Origin: Olivibacter sp. SDN3
Lineage (GTDB): Bacteria > Bacteroidota > Bacteroidia > Sphingobacteriales > Sphingobacteriaceae
DNA: 64,000 nucleotides
Reading direction: 5' to 3'
Assembly: GCF_014334135.1 (NCBI RefSeq)
Contig: NZ_CP060497.1
Span: forward strand, 310,001 to 374,000
The translations under genes and the position numbers were made by a program. This document shows positions 7,404 to 14,447 of this stretch, in pieces; positions within the stretch are counted from its first letter, which is position 1; every line of letters begins with the position of its first letter. The notes beneath the pieces were generated by a model. It did not search any database. It had not been told where the DNA came from and was given only the letters and a program-made list of their open reading frames with translations.

Positions 7404-8966
7404 ATGATACCAACATACCTTTATATCCGAGTAAGTACAGATGAACAGGCAAGACGGGGTTATTCTTTAAGAGAGCAGGAGGACAGACTCCTACAATATT
7501 GTACTTTGAACGGTATAGAAGTTTTAGGTATTGTCCGTGAAGATCATTCAGCCAAGACATTTAACCGCCCAGAATGGAAAAAGTTGATGATAAAGCTAAA
7601 GAAAAAACGTAAGATGGCCGTTCAGATACTTTGCGTCAAATGGGATAGATTCAGCCGTAGTATAGAAGCCGCCTATGAAATGATCGGCGTGTTGAGATCA
7701 TTAAATGTCACTGTTAACTCGATTGAACAACCTGTGGATATGTCTATTCCAGAGAACAAAATGATGCTTGCCATTTATTTGGCAGTTCCGGAAGTTGAGA
7801 ATGACAGGAGGGCACTAAATGTTTTTTACGGAATGAGAAAGGCAAGACGGGAAGGGCGGTGGATGGGAACGGCGACTATAGGTTATATAAACAGAGTTAC
7901 CCCCGATGGGAAGAAATATATCATGCCGAAACAACCGGAAGCAGAAATTATGAAGTGGGTTTTTGAAGAGTTGGCCAAAGGTGTTTATGCCGCTGAGCAG
8001 ATACGTAAAATGGCCAACGAAAAAGGGCTAAAATGTGAAAGAAATAACTTCTGGAAGATTATCCGTAATCCTGTATATTGCGGAATAATCATTGTCCCTC
8101 CTCACAAGAATGAAGAGATGGAATTTGTAAAAGGCCAACATCAGCCGATTATTTCTGAAGTTCTTTTCTACAAGGTACAGGATATATTGAATGGGAACAA
8201 AAGACCTATCGCAACGAAAGTGGTTTCTAAAGACATGTTACCGTTAAGAGGATTTCTTCAATGTCCCAATTGTAGCAGAATGTTAACCGGAAGTGCGTCA
8301 AAAGGACGTCATCGGCACTATTACTATTATCACTGTTCGTCCTCGGCTTGTGGCTGTAGATTTAAGGCAGAGGAAGTGAACGGTTATTTTGAAAGGGAAC
8401 TGTTAAAGTTTAAACTCATGCCTGAAACGGGCGAGCTTTTCAAAATGGTCGTCTTGGACGAATATCGTTCATCTAATCGCGAGGAACTAGATGAACGGGC
8501 CGCGTTGTTTAAAAAAATTGAAGAGCAGGAGGCCATTTTGTCTAATGCTAGGAAAAAATTAATGAAGGATGAAATAGATGGTAATGATTTTAAGATTATT
8601 AAAATGGAGTGTAATGAAGAACTGAAAAAACAGGAAGCACTATTGGCCGATCTCCCAATCAAGTCCCAGAATATAAAAACGATAGAAACCTTATTGGACA
8701 AAGTAGTAGAAACGTATTCAAATATCGATAAACACTATATGGGGGCAGATATTGAAGGGAAGCGTAGAATCATTGGTTCGATGTACCCGGAAAATCTGTG
8801 TTTTGACGGTACAAGACATCGAACCGCTCGACTTAATGAAGCATTATCGCTTATCTTGCTAATTAACAGCGAGTTAGAATCAATAAAAAAGGGGAAAGAT
8901 TCGTTTAATTTGAATCTTTCCCCTGAGGTAGCCCGTAGGGGGATTAAAAATATTGCTTTATCGTGA
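7404..8966 (+). CDS. Large serine recombinase, tail fused across an att site
   Basis: This 520-residue site-specific recombinase has an N-terminal resolvase/invertase domain (about 1-150) with the catalytic Ser11 in 'YIRVSTDEQARRG' and 'KWDRFSRS', and a recombinase domain (about 165-280, 'GYINRVTPDGKKYIMPKQP'). It continues with a zinc ribbon (about 285-325, 'CPNCSRML' and 'CSSSACGCRF') and a coiled coil (about 365-430), the usual order for large serine integrases. The last residues, 'SPEVARRGIKNIALS', are encoded by a hairpin, then by the 15-bp tRNA-Glu-derived repeat at 8927-8941 and then by sequence of the neighbouring element. The native C-terminus therefore ended earlier or differently. 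It is the likely integrase of the DNA to its left; that assignment is inference. Confidence 0.87.
   Translation: MIPTYLYIRVSTDEQARRGYSLREQEDRLLQYCTLNGIEVLGIVREDHSAKTFNRPEWKKLMIKLKKKRKMAVQILCVKWDRFSRSIEAAYEMIGVLRSLNVTVNSIEQPVDMSIPENKMMLAIYLAVPEVENDRRALNVFYGMRKARREGRWMGTATIGYINRVTPDGKKYIMPKQPEAEIMKWVFEELAKGVYAAEQIRKMANEKGLKCERNNFWKIIRNPVYCGIIIVPPHKNEEMEFVKGQHQPIISEVLFYKVQDILNGNKRPIATKVVSKDMLPLRGFLQCPNCSRMLTGSASKGRHRHYYYYHCSSSACGCRFKAEEVNGYFERELLKFKLMPETGELFKMVVLDEYRSSNREELDERAALFKKIEEQEAILSNARKKLMKDEIDGNDFKIIKMECNEELKKQEALLADLPIKSQNIKTIETLLDKVVETYSNIDKHYMGADIEGKRRIIGSMYPENLCFDGTRHRTARLNEALSLILLINSELESIKKGKDSFNLNLSPEVARRGIKNIALS
8891..8923. terminator. 12-bp perfect hairpin inside recombinase 3' end
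   Basis: GGGGAAAGATTC and GAATCTTTCCCC form a perfect 12-bp inverted repeat around a 9-nt loop, preceded by A6. It looks like a rho-independent terminator (better on the minus strand, where TTTTTTATTG follows) yet lies within the open recombinase frame, four bases before the att repeat. It may originally have been the terminator of the tRNA-Glu gene or of the recombinase. Confidence 0.55.
8927..8941. repeat. Distal attachment repeat of the tRNA-Glu element
   Basis: GGTAGCCCGTAGGGG is identical to the tRNA-Glu 3'-end sequence at 23039-23053 and lies in the same orientation. The flanks differ (TGA before and GATTAAAA after, against TCTC and AATCGAAC), so the identity is limited to a crossover-sized core. 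This is the expected distal att copy left by integration into a tRNA 3' end. Confidence 0.75.
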
Positions 8967-8990
8967 CAAAAACAGTGATTTTTAATTTTC

Positions 8991-9015
8991 GGGGGTTCTT
9001 TTTGTGGTTCTTTTT
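8991..9015. repeat. Left-end candidate integrase arm sites
   Basis: Two tandem copies, GGGGGTTCTTTTT (8991-9003) and TGGTTCTTTTT (9005-9015), lie 50 bp inside the left att repeat. The same doublet occurs at 22911-22935 inside the other end, in the same orientation. Tandem repeats flanking the core sites are typical arm-type binding sites for the N-terminal domain of tyrosine integrases. Confidence 0.6.
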
Positions 9016-9033
9016 AGGCAATCAAAGAGAATC

Positions 9034-9306
9034 CTAAAATAAGTCGCTGTGTGTGCCTGTTCTTGTTAATGTAATGAGCCTTATGGCGTCGTCCTGTTCC
9101 CAAACCAACAGCCAATCGGGCTGGATATGGCATTCCCAAAACCCTTTGTAATTACCCGTCAACTTGTGCGGTTTGTTTTTTGGCGGAAGCGTACCGCTTT
9201 CAACCAATTGGGTAACGACTTCATCGAGTAGTCGCATACCCAAACCACGCTTTTTGGCGAGTTTAATATCTTTTTTGAACTTTCCTGTCTGTTCAAGCTG
9301 ATACAT
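9034..9306 (-). CDS. YafQ-type mRNA interferase toxin
   Basis: A 90-residue type II toxin of the RelE/ParE superfamily, YafQ branch, which cleaves mRNA in the ribosome. The residues matching the YafQ active site are present: His47, His60, Asp64-Trp65 in 'CHIQPDWLLVW', His86 in 'RTGTHSDLF' and the terminal Phe90. Length and motif spacing match E. coli YafQ, so the protein looks active. Its ATG shares one base with the antitoxin stop codon (TAATG), which couples translation of the pair. It sits at the left end of the element, where it could stabilise the element in the host. Confidence 0.9.
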   Translation of the reverse strand: MYQLEQTGKFKKDIKLAKKRGLGMRLLDEVVTQLVESGTLPPKNKPHKLTGNYKGFWECHIQPDWLLVWEQDDAIRLITLTRTGTHSDLF

Positions 9307-9500
9307 TACGAGTAAAGTTCTTTTCTAAAATCTTCAAGAGTGGTTTTTGTCGCCTTGCCCGATTTAGCTTCCTTTATCGCCTTTTCAGTATCTTTATTAT
9401 AACGAGGTTCTTCAAGCTCTACAAAAGGAAGTGTTTTAAGGTATTCATAGAATACTTTTGCCTGCTTGCTTCGCTTATCTATTTTTATCGTTATTTCCAT
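9306..9500 (-). CDS. Antitoxin partner of YafQ-type toxin
   Basis: A 64-residue acidic/basic helical protein directly upstream of the toxin gene. It opens with a short beta stretch ('MEITIKIDKRSKQAKVFY') and has a charged C-terminal half ('TEKAIKEAKSGKATKTTLED') suited to wrapping the toxin. This arrangement is common for Bacteroidota antitoxins paired with RelE/YafQ toxins. It does not look like classical DinJ (RHH), so the DNA-binding mode is unclear. An in-frame GTG at 9506 would add two residues; the ATG at 9500 is preferred. Autoregulation by the complex is expected from the family but no operator was identified. Confidence 0.8.
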   Translation of the reverse strand: MEITIKIDKRSKQAKVFYEYLKTLPFVELEEPRYNKDTEKAIKEAKSGKATKTTLEDFRKELYS

Positions 9501-9610
9501 ATCCACATATTTTAATGATACTACCCCAAAGTTACGAAAAAATAAAATTCTTCGCTATTGGCTGGCGAAAGAAAGAAAACGCCCAATATGATGAAAGCTT
9601 TTCACCGTAA

Positions 9611-9970
9611 ATGCCCAAAGCGAGAACAGCCGCGGCCAAGAGCGATGGGGTTTCGCAGGCCACAAATGCGCGGTGGGAACAAGGTATATTTGTCGGTTCT
9701 TTTTCGGATAACTTCGATGAACGTATCGAGCAAAAGATATTTCACTCAGAAATCGTGGTAGATAATGAAAAGGTAGCAGCTCAAACCAAAGCCTATCAGC
9801 AGATACCGCAAATTCTATCTTTTGTAAATGAGCAGGGCGAGGATAAGATGAAACAGGAAATTGAGGGTAACTACAAACAGATAAAATCAGATATCCTGAA
9901 CATTGTTATAAGTGAAATGGAACGCATCAAGAATGACCCGAACTTGCAGCATTTGGTGCAGCAGAAATGA
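9611..9970 (+). pseudogene. Probable C-terminal remnant of MobC/TraG-type coupling protein
   Basis: A 119-residue frame whose residues 25-119 ('FVGSFSDNFDERIEQKIFHS', 'EIVVDNEKV', 'MERIKNDPNLQHLVQQK') resemble, from memory, the C-terminal end of the VirD4-like coupling protein MobC of Bacteroidota conjugative elements. The first 24 residues (Ala/Lys-rich) do not fit, and a stop codon directly precedes the ATG, so the ATPase domain is missing. It is best read as the leftover of a deleted transfer gene, which would explain why the element has a relaxase but no coupling protein. Alternatively it is an unrelated small helical protein; a profile search would decide. Confidence 0.5.
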
Positions 9971-10017
9971 TATATCGTGGCATGGTTGTTTGCACTTTAC
10001 CATTGGAAAGGTTAACG

Positions 10018-10377
10018 CTATTTTCCAATAATCTTTTCCCTATGACTCGTACCCCATTCGCCAAGTGCCGTTATAACGTTATGTAGTGAAAAGCCGTGTT
10101 CGGTCAAGGAATATTCTACGGTTGGGGGAAAAGTATCAAAGACTGTTCTAGCTATAAGTTGATTTACCTCCAAGGCCTTCAATTCTTTTGAGAGCACTTT
10201 GTCAGTAATACCCTGAACATCCCTCGATATTTCCTTAAATCGCTTATTTCCAAATTTTAGCGATATAATGATGGGTATTTTCCATCTCCCGTTTAAAACT
10301 TCTAAAGCGTCTTTAACAGGTAGAATTGCCTTCACGCACTCCTGTTTTTTCTCTTGATTTATTTTATCTGTGATCAT
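10018..10377 (-). CDS. HxlR-family transcriptional regulator
   Basis: A 119-residue winged-helix protein with the HxlR signature 'LNGRWKIPIIISLKFGNKRF', 'GITDKVLSKELKALE' (recognition region) and 'VEYSLTEHGFSL' (wing). Members often sense quinones, aldehydes or other electrophiles and repress a divergent redox gene. Here it is transcribed away from the DoxX-like/azoreductase operon, and a 44-bp palindrome lies 10 bp upstream of its start codon, between the two genes. It carries one Cys (in 'KKQECVKAI') near the N-terminus, where redox-sensing HxlR proteins such as HypR/QorR have theirs. Regulation of the operon and of itself is inferred from layout. Confidence 0.9.
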   Translation of the reverse strand: MITDKINQEKKQECVKAILPVKDALEVLNGRWKIPIIISLKFGNKRFKEISRDVQGITDKVLSKELKALEVNQLIARTVFDTFPPTVEYSLTEHGFSLHNVITALGEWGTSHREKIIGK

Positions 10378-10386
10378 AATGTGATG

Positions 10387-10430
10387 TATTACTATCCCAT
10401 TGGATAGTGCTATCCAATGGGATAGTAATA
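10387..10430. promoter_or_regulatory. Double palindromic operator between hxlR and doxX-like gene
   Basis: A perfect inverted repeat with 20-bp arms (left arm TATTACTATCCCATTGGATA) and a GTGC spacer. Each arm itself contains a smaller dyad, TATCC-4-GGATA, so there are two adjacent 14-bp sites as well as one large palindrome. The position, 10 bp before the hxlR start and 22 bp upstream of a TAnnTTTG element for the divergent operon, fits an HxlR-family operator controlling both directions. Confidence 0.75.
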
Positions 10431-10452
10431 TCTTTTAGATAGCAAATGTAGG

Positions 10453-10460
10453 TAACTTTG
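10453..10460 (+). promoter_or_regulatory. Bacteroidota -7 element TAACTTTG before DoxX-like gene
   Basis: TAACTTTG matches the TAnnTTTG -7 consensus and lies 28 bp before the ATG at 10489. No clear -33 TTTG is seen at the ideal spacing; the region where it would fall adjoins the palindromic operator, so repressor binding there could block the promoter. Confidence 0.5.
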
Positions 10461-10488
10461 CATAGTTAAACAAATAATAATTAAAAAT

Positions 10489-10848
10489 ATGAGAAAAGAC
10501 AAAATCATTTATTGGGTGTCCACTTCACTAACAATCCTGACCGGTGCATCCTCTGCCTTTCTTTACTTTACAGATGCTATGGGAGAAGCGTTCAGGCATT
10601 TAGGCTTTCCCGACTATTTTAAAGTTGAGCTGGCTATCGGCAAAATTATAGGCATTCCACTTTTACTTATCCCTGCTGTTCCCAGAATAATAAAAGAATG
10701 GGCTTATGCCGCTTATGGTATTGTTTTTATGTCGGCAATCATTGCACATACCGTTGTTGACGGCGTTGGAGCGGCGATAACACCATTATTACCACTTATT
10801 TTCTTAATCGTATCCTACCGATACTATCATAAATTAAATAGAGCATAA
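10489..10848 (+). CDS. DoxX-like family membrane protein
   Basis: A 119-residue protein with four predicted transmembrane segments ('YWVSTSLTILTGASSAFLYF', 'AIGKIIGIPLLLIPAVP', 'AAYGIVFMSAIIAHTVV', 'AAITPLLPLIFLIVSY') and the DoxX-like pattern 'FRHLGFPDYFKVELAIGKI'. DoxX-like proteins commonly accompany HxlR/TetR-regulated redox genes, but their reaction is not known. It is the first gene of the plus-strand cargo operon, 83 bp before the azoreductase. The control region upstream holds the HxlR-type operator. Confidence 0.86.
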   Translation: MRKDKIIYWVSTSLTILTGASSAFLYFTDAMGEAFRHLGFPDYFKVELAIGKIIGIPLLLIPAVPRIIKEWAYAAYGIVFMSAIIAHTVVDGVGAAITPLLPLIFLIVSYRYYHKLNRA

Positions 10849-10931
10849 AATATTAGAGCGTTGCACTTATTAGTTGCTAGCGCTTACTAAAGGTAGTCCC
10901 ACAGAAATCATTATAACTAAAAATAAAGAAA

Positions 10932-11540
10932 ATGAAAAAAATATTGCACATCATTTCAAGCATCCACGGAGAAATATCTTCCAGCAGTCAGTTATCAGAC
11001 ACAATCGTTGAGAACTTAAAAAATGCTTATCCTGACAGCCAGGTTAATAAACTCGACCTGTCGGAGTCACATTTCCCTTATCTTGAAGCCAAACATTTTG
11101 AGGCATTTTTTACACCTGCCGAACATCACACTGCAATCCAGCGAGAAGTGTTTGGCCGTTCCGGGCAAGCTATAACTGAATTGAAAGAAGCTGATTTTAT
11201 CGTAATTGGTTTACCCATATACAATTTAGGTATTCCGGCCAGTTTAAAGGGATGGATCGATTACGTGGCGCGAGTTGGCGAGACATTCAGCTACGTAGAT
11301 AATGCACCTATAGGTCTCTTAACCGATAAAAAAGTATATCTGGCCATCGCCTCAGGGGGTATATATAGCGAAGAGCCAATGAAGAGCTATGATTTTACAG
11401 AACCCTATCTAAGGGCAATGCTGGGATTTATCGGCTTGACAGACCTCACAGCCTTCAGGGTGGAGGGAACAGCTATCCCCGGAGTTAAAGAAACTGCCTT
11501 ATCTAAAGCACAGGAAACAGTCAGTGAGTTTACTTTCTAA
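10932..11540 (+). CDS. FMN-dependent NADH-azoreductase (AzoR family)
   Basis: A 202-residue flavodoxin-fold NAD(P)H oxidoreductase. Seen: the FMN phosphate-binding stretch 'SSIHGEISSSSQLSDTIV', the family motif 'GLPIYNLGIPASLKGWIDYV' and 'RVGETFSYVDNAPIGLL', and a third loop 'IASGGIYSEEP'. AzoR enzymes are cytosolic homodimers that reduce quinones and azo compounds by two electrons, avoiding semiquinone radicals. Length is standard. Between HxlR/DoxX and TetR genes it fits a quinone/electrophile detoxification operon; the natural substrate is unknown. Confidence 0.88.
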   Translation: MKKILHIISSIHGEISSSSQLSDTIVENLKNAYPDSQVNKLDLSESHFPYLEAKHFEAFFTPAEHHTAIQREVFGRSGQAITELKEADFIVIGLPIYNLGIPASLKGWIDYVARVGETFSYVDNAPIGLLTDKKVYLAIASGGIYSEEPMKSYDFTEPYLRAMLGFIGLTDLTAFRVEGTAIPGVKETALSKAQETVSEFTF

Positions 11541-11567
11541 GTATTTTGTAATTCAGCATAGATAATA

Positions 11568-12203
11568 ATGGGCAGCAAAGAAAGGATAGCCAAATTAAAG
11601 AGCGAGTTGCGTAAAGACATACTTTGCGCAGCCCTTGCTATTTTAAAAAATGATGGACGCCAATCCCTAAGCCTGCGAAAAATAGCTGACCGCATAGAGT
11701 ACTCTCCACCAGTAATATATTCTTACTTTAAAAATAAAGAAGCCATTCTAATTGCTCTATGCGAATTATGCTATCAGCAATTTAATGGATGTATCGAGAA
11801 AAATTGTAGAAAGCTGACCAACCCGGAAGAAAGGTTGACAGCAATAGTGACCACATGTTGGAACTTTGCGATTGAAGAGAAAGAAATGTATGATTTAATG
11901 TGGGAGGTTGGCAGCACTTGCACCGATCCTTTTACACAATTCAAAGAGTTGGGACTATTTCTGAATTTTTTAAGTGAAACGCTGAAAAATCTGTGCGGCA
12001 AGAAAGTATGTACAGAAGAATACCTTTTTCATAAAAGCCAGACTGCCATAGCAGTAATGCATGGGCATATTTGCTTGAATTATACGTTGTCAAATGCTGA
12101 TCCGAAATTAAGGAGTAGAATGCTGAACGAGACTATACTTTACGTAATGAATCTTATAAACGACTATAATCTGACATCGCGTGAACTCAATAATCATTAT
12201 TGA
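11568..12203 (+). CDS. TetR/AcrR-family transcriptional regulator
   Basis: A 211-residue regulator with an N-terminal TetR helix-turn-helix (about 14-60; 'SLRKIADRIEYSPPVIYSYF' and 'KNKEAILIAL') and an all-helical ligand-binding C-terminal domain containing several Cys residues. It lies inside the plus-strand operon, 27 bp after the azoreductase and 22 bp before the oxidoreductase. It may therefore control the downstream half of the operon or be co-transcribed for autoregulation. No separate operator was recognised. The ligand is unknown. Confidence 0.9.
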   Translation: MGSKERIAKLKSELRKDILCAALAILKNDGRQSLSLRKIADRIEYSPPVIYSYFKNKEAILIALCELCYQQFNGCIEKNCRKLTNPEERLTAIVTTCWNFAIEEKEMYDLMWEVGSTCTDPFTQFKELGLFLNFLSETLKNLCGKKVCTEEYLFHKSQTAIAVMHGHICLNYTLSNADPKLRSRMLNETILYVMNLINDYNLTSRELNNHY

Positions 12204-12225
12204 GAGTGTGAAATAATAAAAGAGA

Positions 12226-13305
12226 ATGAATAAATCGAAAATTCGTATCGGATTTATTGGATTAAATCCAGACAAACAATGGGCTTCAATAGCTCATATA
12301 CCCGCACTGGGAACGTTGGTTGAAGAATTTGAAATTGTAGGGGTTGCAAACTCTACTTACCAGAGTGCCAAAAAATCAGCAGAAGCATTCCAGATTCCTT
12401 TAGCCTTTGAAAATGCCCAGGCGCTGATACTATCAGATGAAATCGACCTCGTGGTCATCACCGTCAAGGTGCCTCATCACTATGAATTGGTTAAGGCTGC
12501 ATTGGGAGCAGGCAAGCACGTCTATTGTGAACATCCATTGGGCAATGGCCTGGAAGAAACAAAAGCATTGGCTGCATTGGCCGCCCAAAAAAATGTAGTC
12601 GCCGTGGTCGGCACTCAACTAGTTGCTGCTCCAGAGTTGCTTTATCTACAGCAACTCATTAATGAGGGATATGTGGGGAGGGTTTTATCTTCTACCTTGA
12701 ACGGTTCTGTTAATAACTGGGGGGATAACGTAATTTCTCATAATTACTATATTAATGATAAGTCATTTGGAGCGACATTATTTACAGTTCCATTCGCGCA
12801 CACCTTAGCAGGTGTCATAAAAGTATTGGGAGGTTTTGGGAAATTTAAGGCAGAAATGTACAATAATTTCACCTCTGTAAAAGTAACCGATACAGACGAA
12901 ATTAAATCTAAAACAACTGAAGACCAGATACTGGTTATTGGTGCATTTAAAAGCGGAGCTGCTTTTTCTGCTCATTATCGCGGCGGTATCAACGCAACCA
13001 GCCTAGTATGGGAAATTAATGGAACCGAAGGAGATATACAAGTTACCAGTTCTTCAGGACACGCACAGTTGCTAGGACTCAAAATACTTGGAAAGAAAAG
13101 CGACGAAAAAGAATTGAAAAACTTGATTCCACCTGCTGAAATGTACCAGGGTCTACCAGATGATCCTTTGGTTAGAAACGTTGCCGCTATTTACCGGCTT
13201 GCAGCTGGTGATATCCGAAACGATACCCGTAACGCCCCTACATTTGAGGATGCAGCAAAATTGCACCAAGTTCTATCTTCAATTGAGAAATCCGCGTCAA
13301 TTTAA
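12226..13305 (+). CDS. Gfo/Idh/MocA-family oxidoreductase, Gal80-like
   Basis: A 359-residue protein with an N-terminal Rossmann domain ('RIGFIGLNPDKQWASIAHIP', then 'VVITVKVPHHYELVKAALGA') and a C-terminal GFO/IDH domain ('VGTQLVAAPELLYLQQLINE', 'GYVGRVLSSTL'). The usual catalytic Glu-Lys-Pro motif is Glu-His-Pro here ('YCEHPLGNGLEETKALA'), the kind of change seen in Gal80-like members that bind NAD(P) but may not catalyse. Either an enzyme of altered chemistry or a dinucleotide-sensing protein is possible. It is translated in the middle of the redox operon, just after the TetR gene. Confidence 0.85.
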   Translation: MNKSKIRIGFIGLNPDKQWASIAHIPALGTLVEEFEIVGVANSTYQSAKKSAEAFQIPLAFENAQALILSDEIDLVVITVKVPHHYELVKAALGAGKHVYCEHPLGNGLEETKALAALAAQKNVVAVVGTQLVAAPELLYLQQLINEGYVGRVLSSTLNGSVNNWGDNVISHNYYINDKSFGATLFTVPFAHTLAGVIKVLGGFGKFKAEMYNNFTSVKVTDTDEIKSKTTEDQILVIGAFKSGAAFSAHYRGGINATSLVWEINGTEGDIQVTSSSGHAQLLGLKILGKKSDEKELKNLIPPAEMYQGLPDDPLVRNVAAIYRLAAGDIRNDTRNAPTFEDAAKLHQVLSSIEKSASI

Positions 13306-13360
13306 GTAAGTATAACAAAACGAAACTCCGAATGGATATTTCGAAGATAAATAAATCATT

Positions 13361-14356
13361 ATGGCATATCAATTTAAAGGATTATATATTACCGAAGAAC
13401 AAGGTGAATTTAAAGCGAACTTAACGGAACTTTCTACCGCAGATCTTCCAAATAATGAAGTGCTTATTAAAGTAGCTTTCTCGTCTGTTAATTATAAAGA
13501 CGTATTGTCTGCATCGGGAAACAAAGGGGTTACCCAAAAGTTCCCGCATGTACCTGGTATAGATGCGGCAGGCGAGGTGGTTTCTTCCCGTAGCAATAAA
13601 TTTAAAACAGGTGATAAGGTAATTGTCACAGGATACGATCTTGGAATGAATACCTGGGGCGGATTTGGAGAGTACATCAGTGTCCCATCTGGCTGGGTGT
13701 TATCCCTTCCAGAACCATTGTCGCTTTTGGACGCAATGGCTTTAGGCACCGCGGGTCTTACGGCAGGACTATCAATATATGAACTTATCAACTCGGGCGT
13801 TACACCGGAGAAAGGTAAAATAGCGGTGAGTGGAGCAACGGGTGGTGTCGGAAGTATATCTGTAGCTATATTGTCTAAACTAGGATATGAGGTAGTAGCA
13901 ATTTCAGGAAAAAAACAGAATGATTTCCTCACAAGAACATTAGGAGCCAATGCGGTTTTTACCAGGCAAGATTTTATAGATAAGTACGATAAAGACATCA
14001 TGTCAAAGATGGAACTTGCTGGGGGAATTGATGCTGTCGGAGGAAGGATTCTTTCGGGAATGCTTAAGGCCACAAATTATAATGGCACAGTGACCTGTTG
14101 CGGTTTGGTAGCTTCGCCAAATATTGAAACAACTATATATCCATTCATTATCAGGAATGTAACACTTGTTGGAATTGATTCGGTTGAACAACCATTAAAT
14201 CATAAAGAAGCTATATGGAAATTACTAGCAAATGAATGGAAACCCACTGTGCTTAGTCATATCACTAAATTAATTAATCTCGAAGAACTGCCAGCCGCCT
14301 TATACGATGTAAGTCAAGGAAACGCAATAGGGAGATATGTTGTGAGCCATGGATAA
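13361..14356 (+). CDS. YhdH/AcuI-type quinone oxidoreductase / acrylyl-CoA reductase family
   Basis: A 331-residue zinc-independent medium-chain reductase of the YhdH/AcuI subfamily. Seen: the GroES-like N-terminus ('NYKDVLSASGNKGVTQKFPH', 'VPGIDAAGEVV'), the subfamily landmark 'GMNTWGGFGEYISVP', and the NADPH-binding 'SGATGGVGSISVAIL' followed by 'LGYEVVAISGK'. Family enzymes reduce the C=C bond of acrylyl-CoA or related electrophilic enones with NADPH. In this operon a role in removing reactive alpha,beta-unsaturated carbonyls is likely. Length is typical of the family. Confidence 0.88.
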   Translation: MAYQFKGLYITEEQGEFKANLTELSTADLPNNEVLIKVAFSSVNYKDVLSASGNKGVTQKFPHVPGIDAAGEVVSSRSNKFKTGDKVIVTGYDLGMNTWGGFGEYISVPSGWVLSLPEPLSLLDAMALGTAGLTAGLSIYELINSGVTPEKGKIAVSGATGGVGSISVAILSKLGYEVVAISGKKQNDFLTRTLGANAVFTRQDFIDKYDKDIMSKMELAGGIDAVGGRILSGMLKATNYNGTVTCCGLVASPNIETTIYPFIIRNVTLVGIDSVEQPLNHKEAIWKLLANEWKPTVLSHITKLINLEELPAALYDVSQGNAIGRYVVSHG

Positions 14357-14447
14357 CTAATTTATTTTCTGAGTAAAATAAAAATAGTTGTTGTAATAGG
14401 AATTATTAGTTTAAAAAATACAATGTTAAATTTTAAAAGCAAATAGT

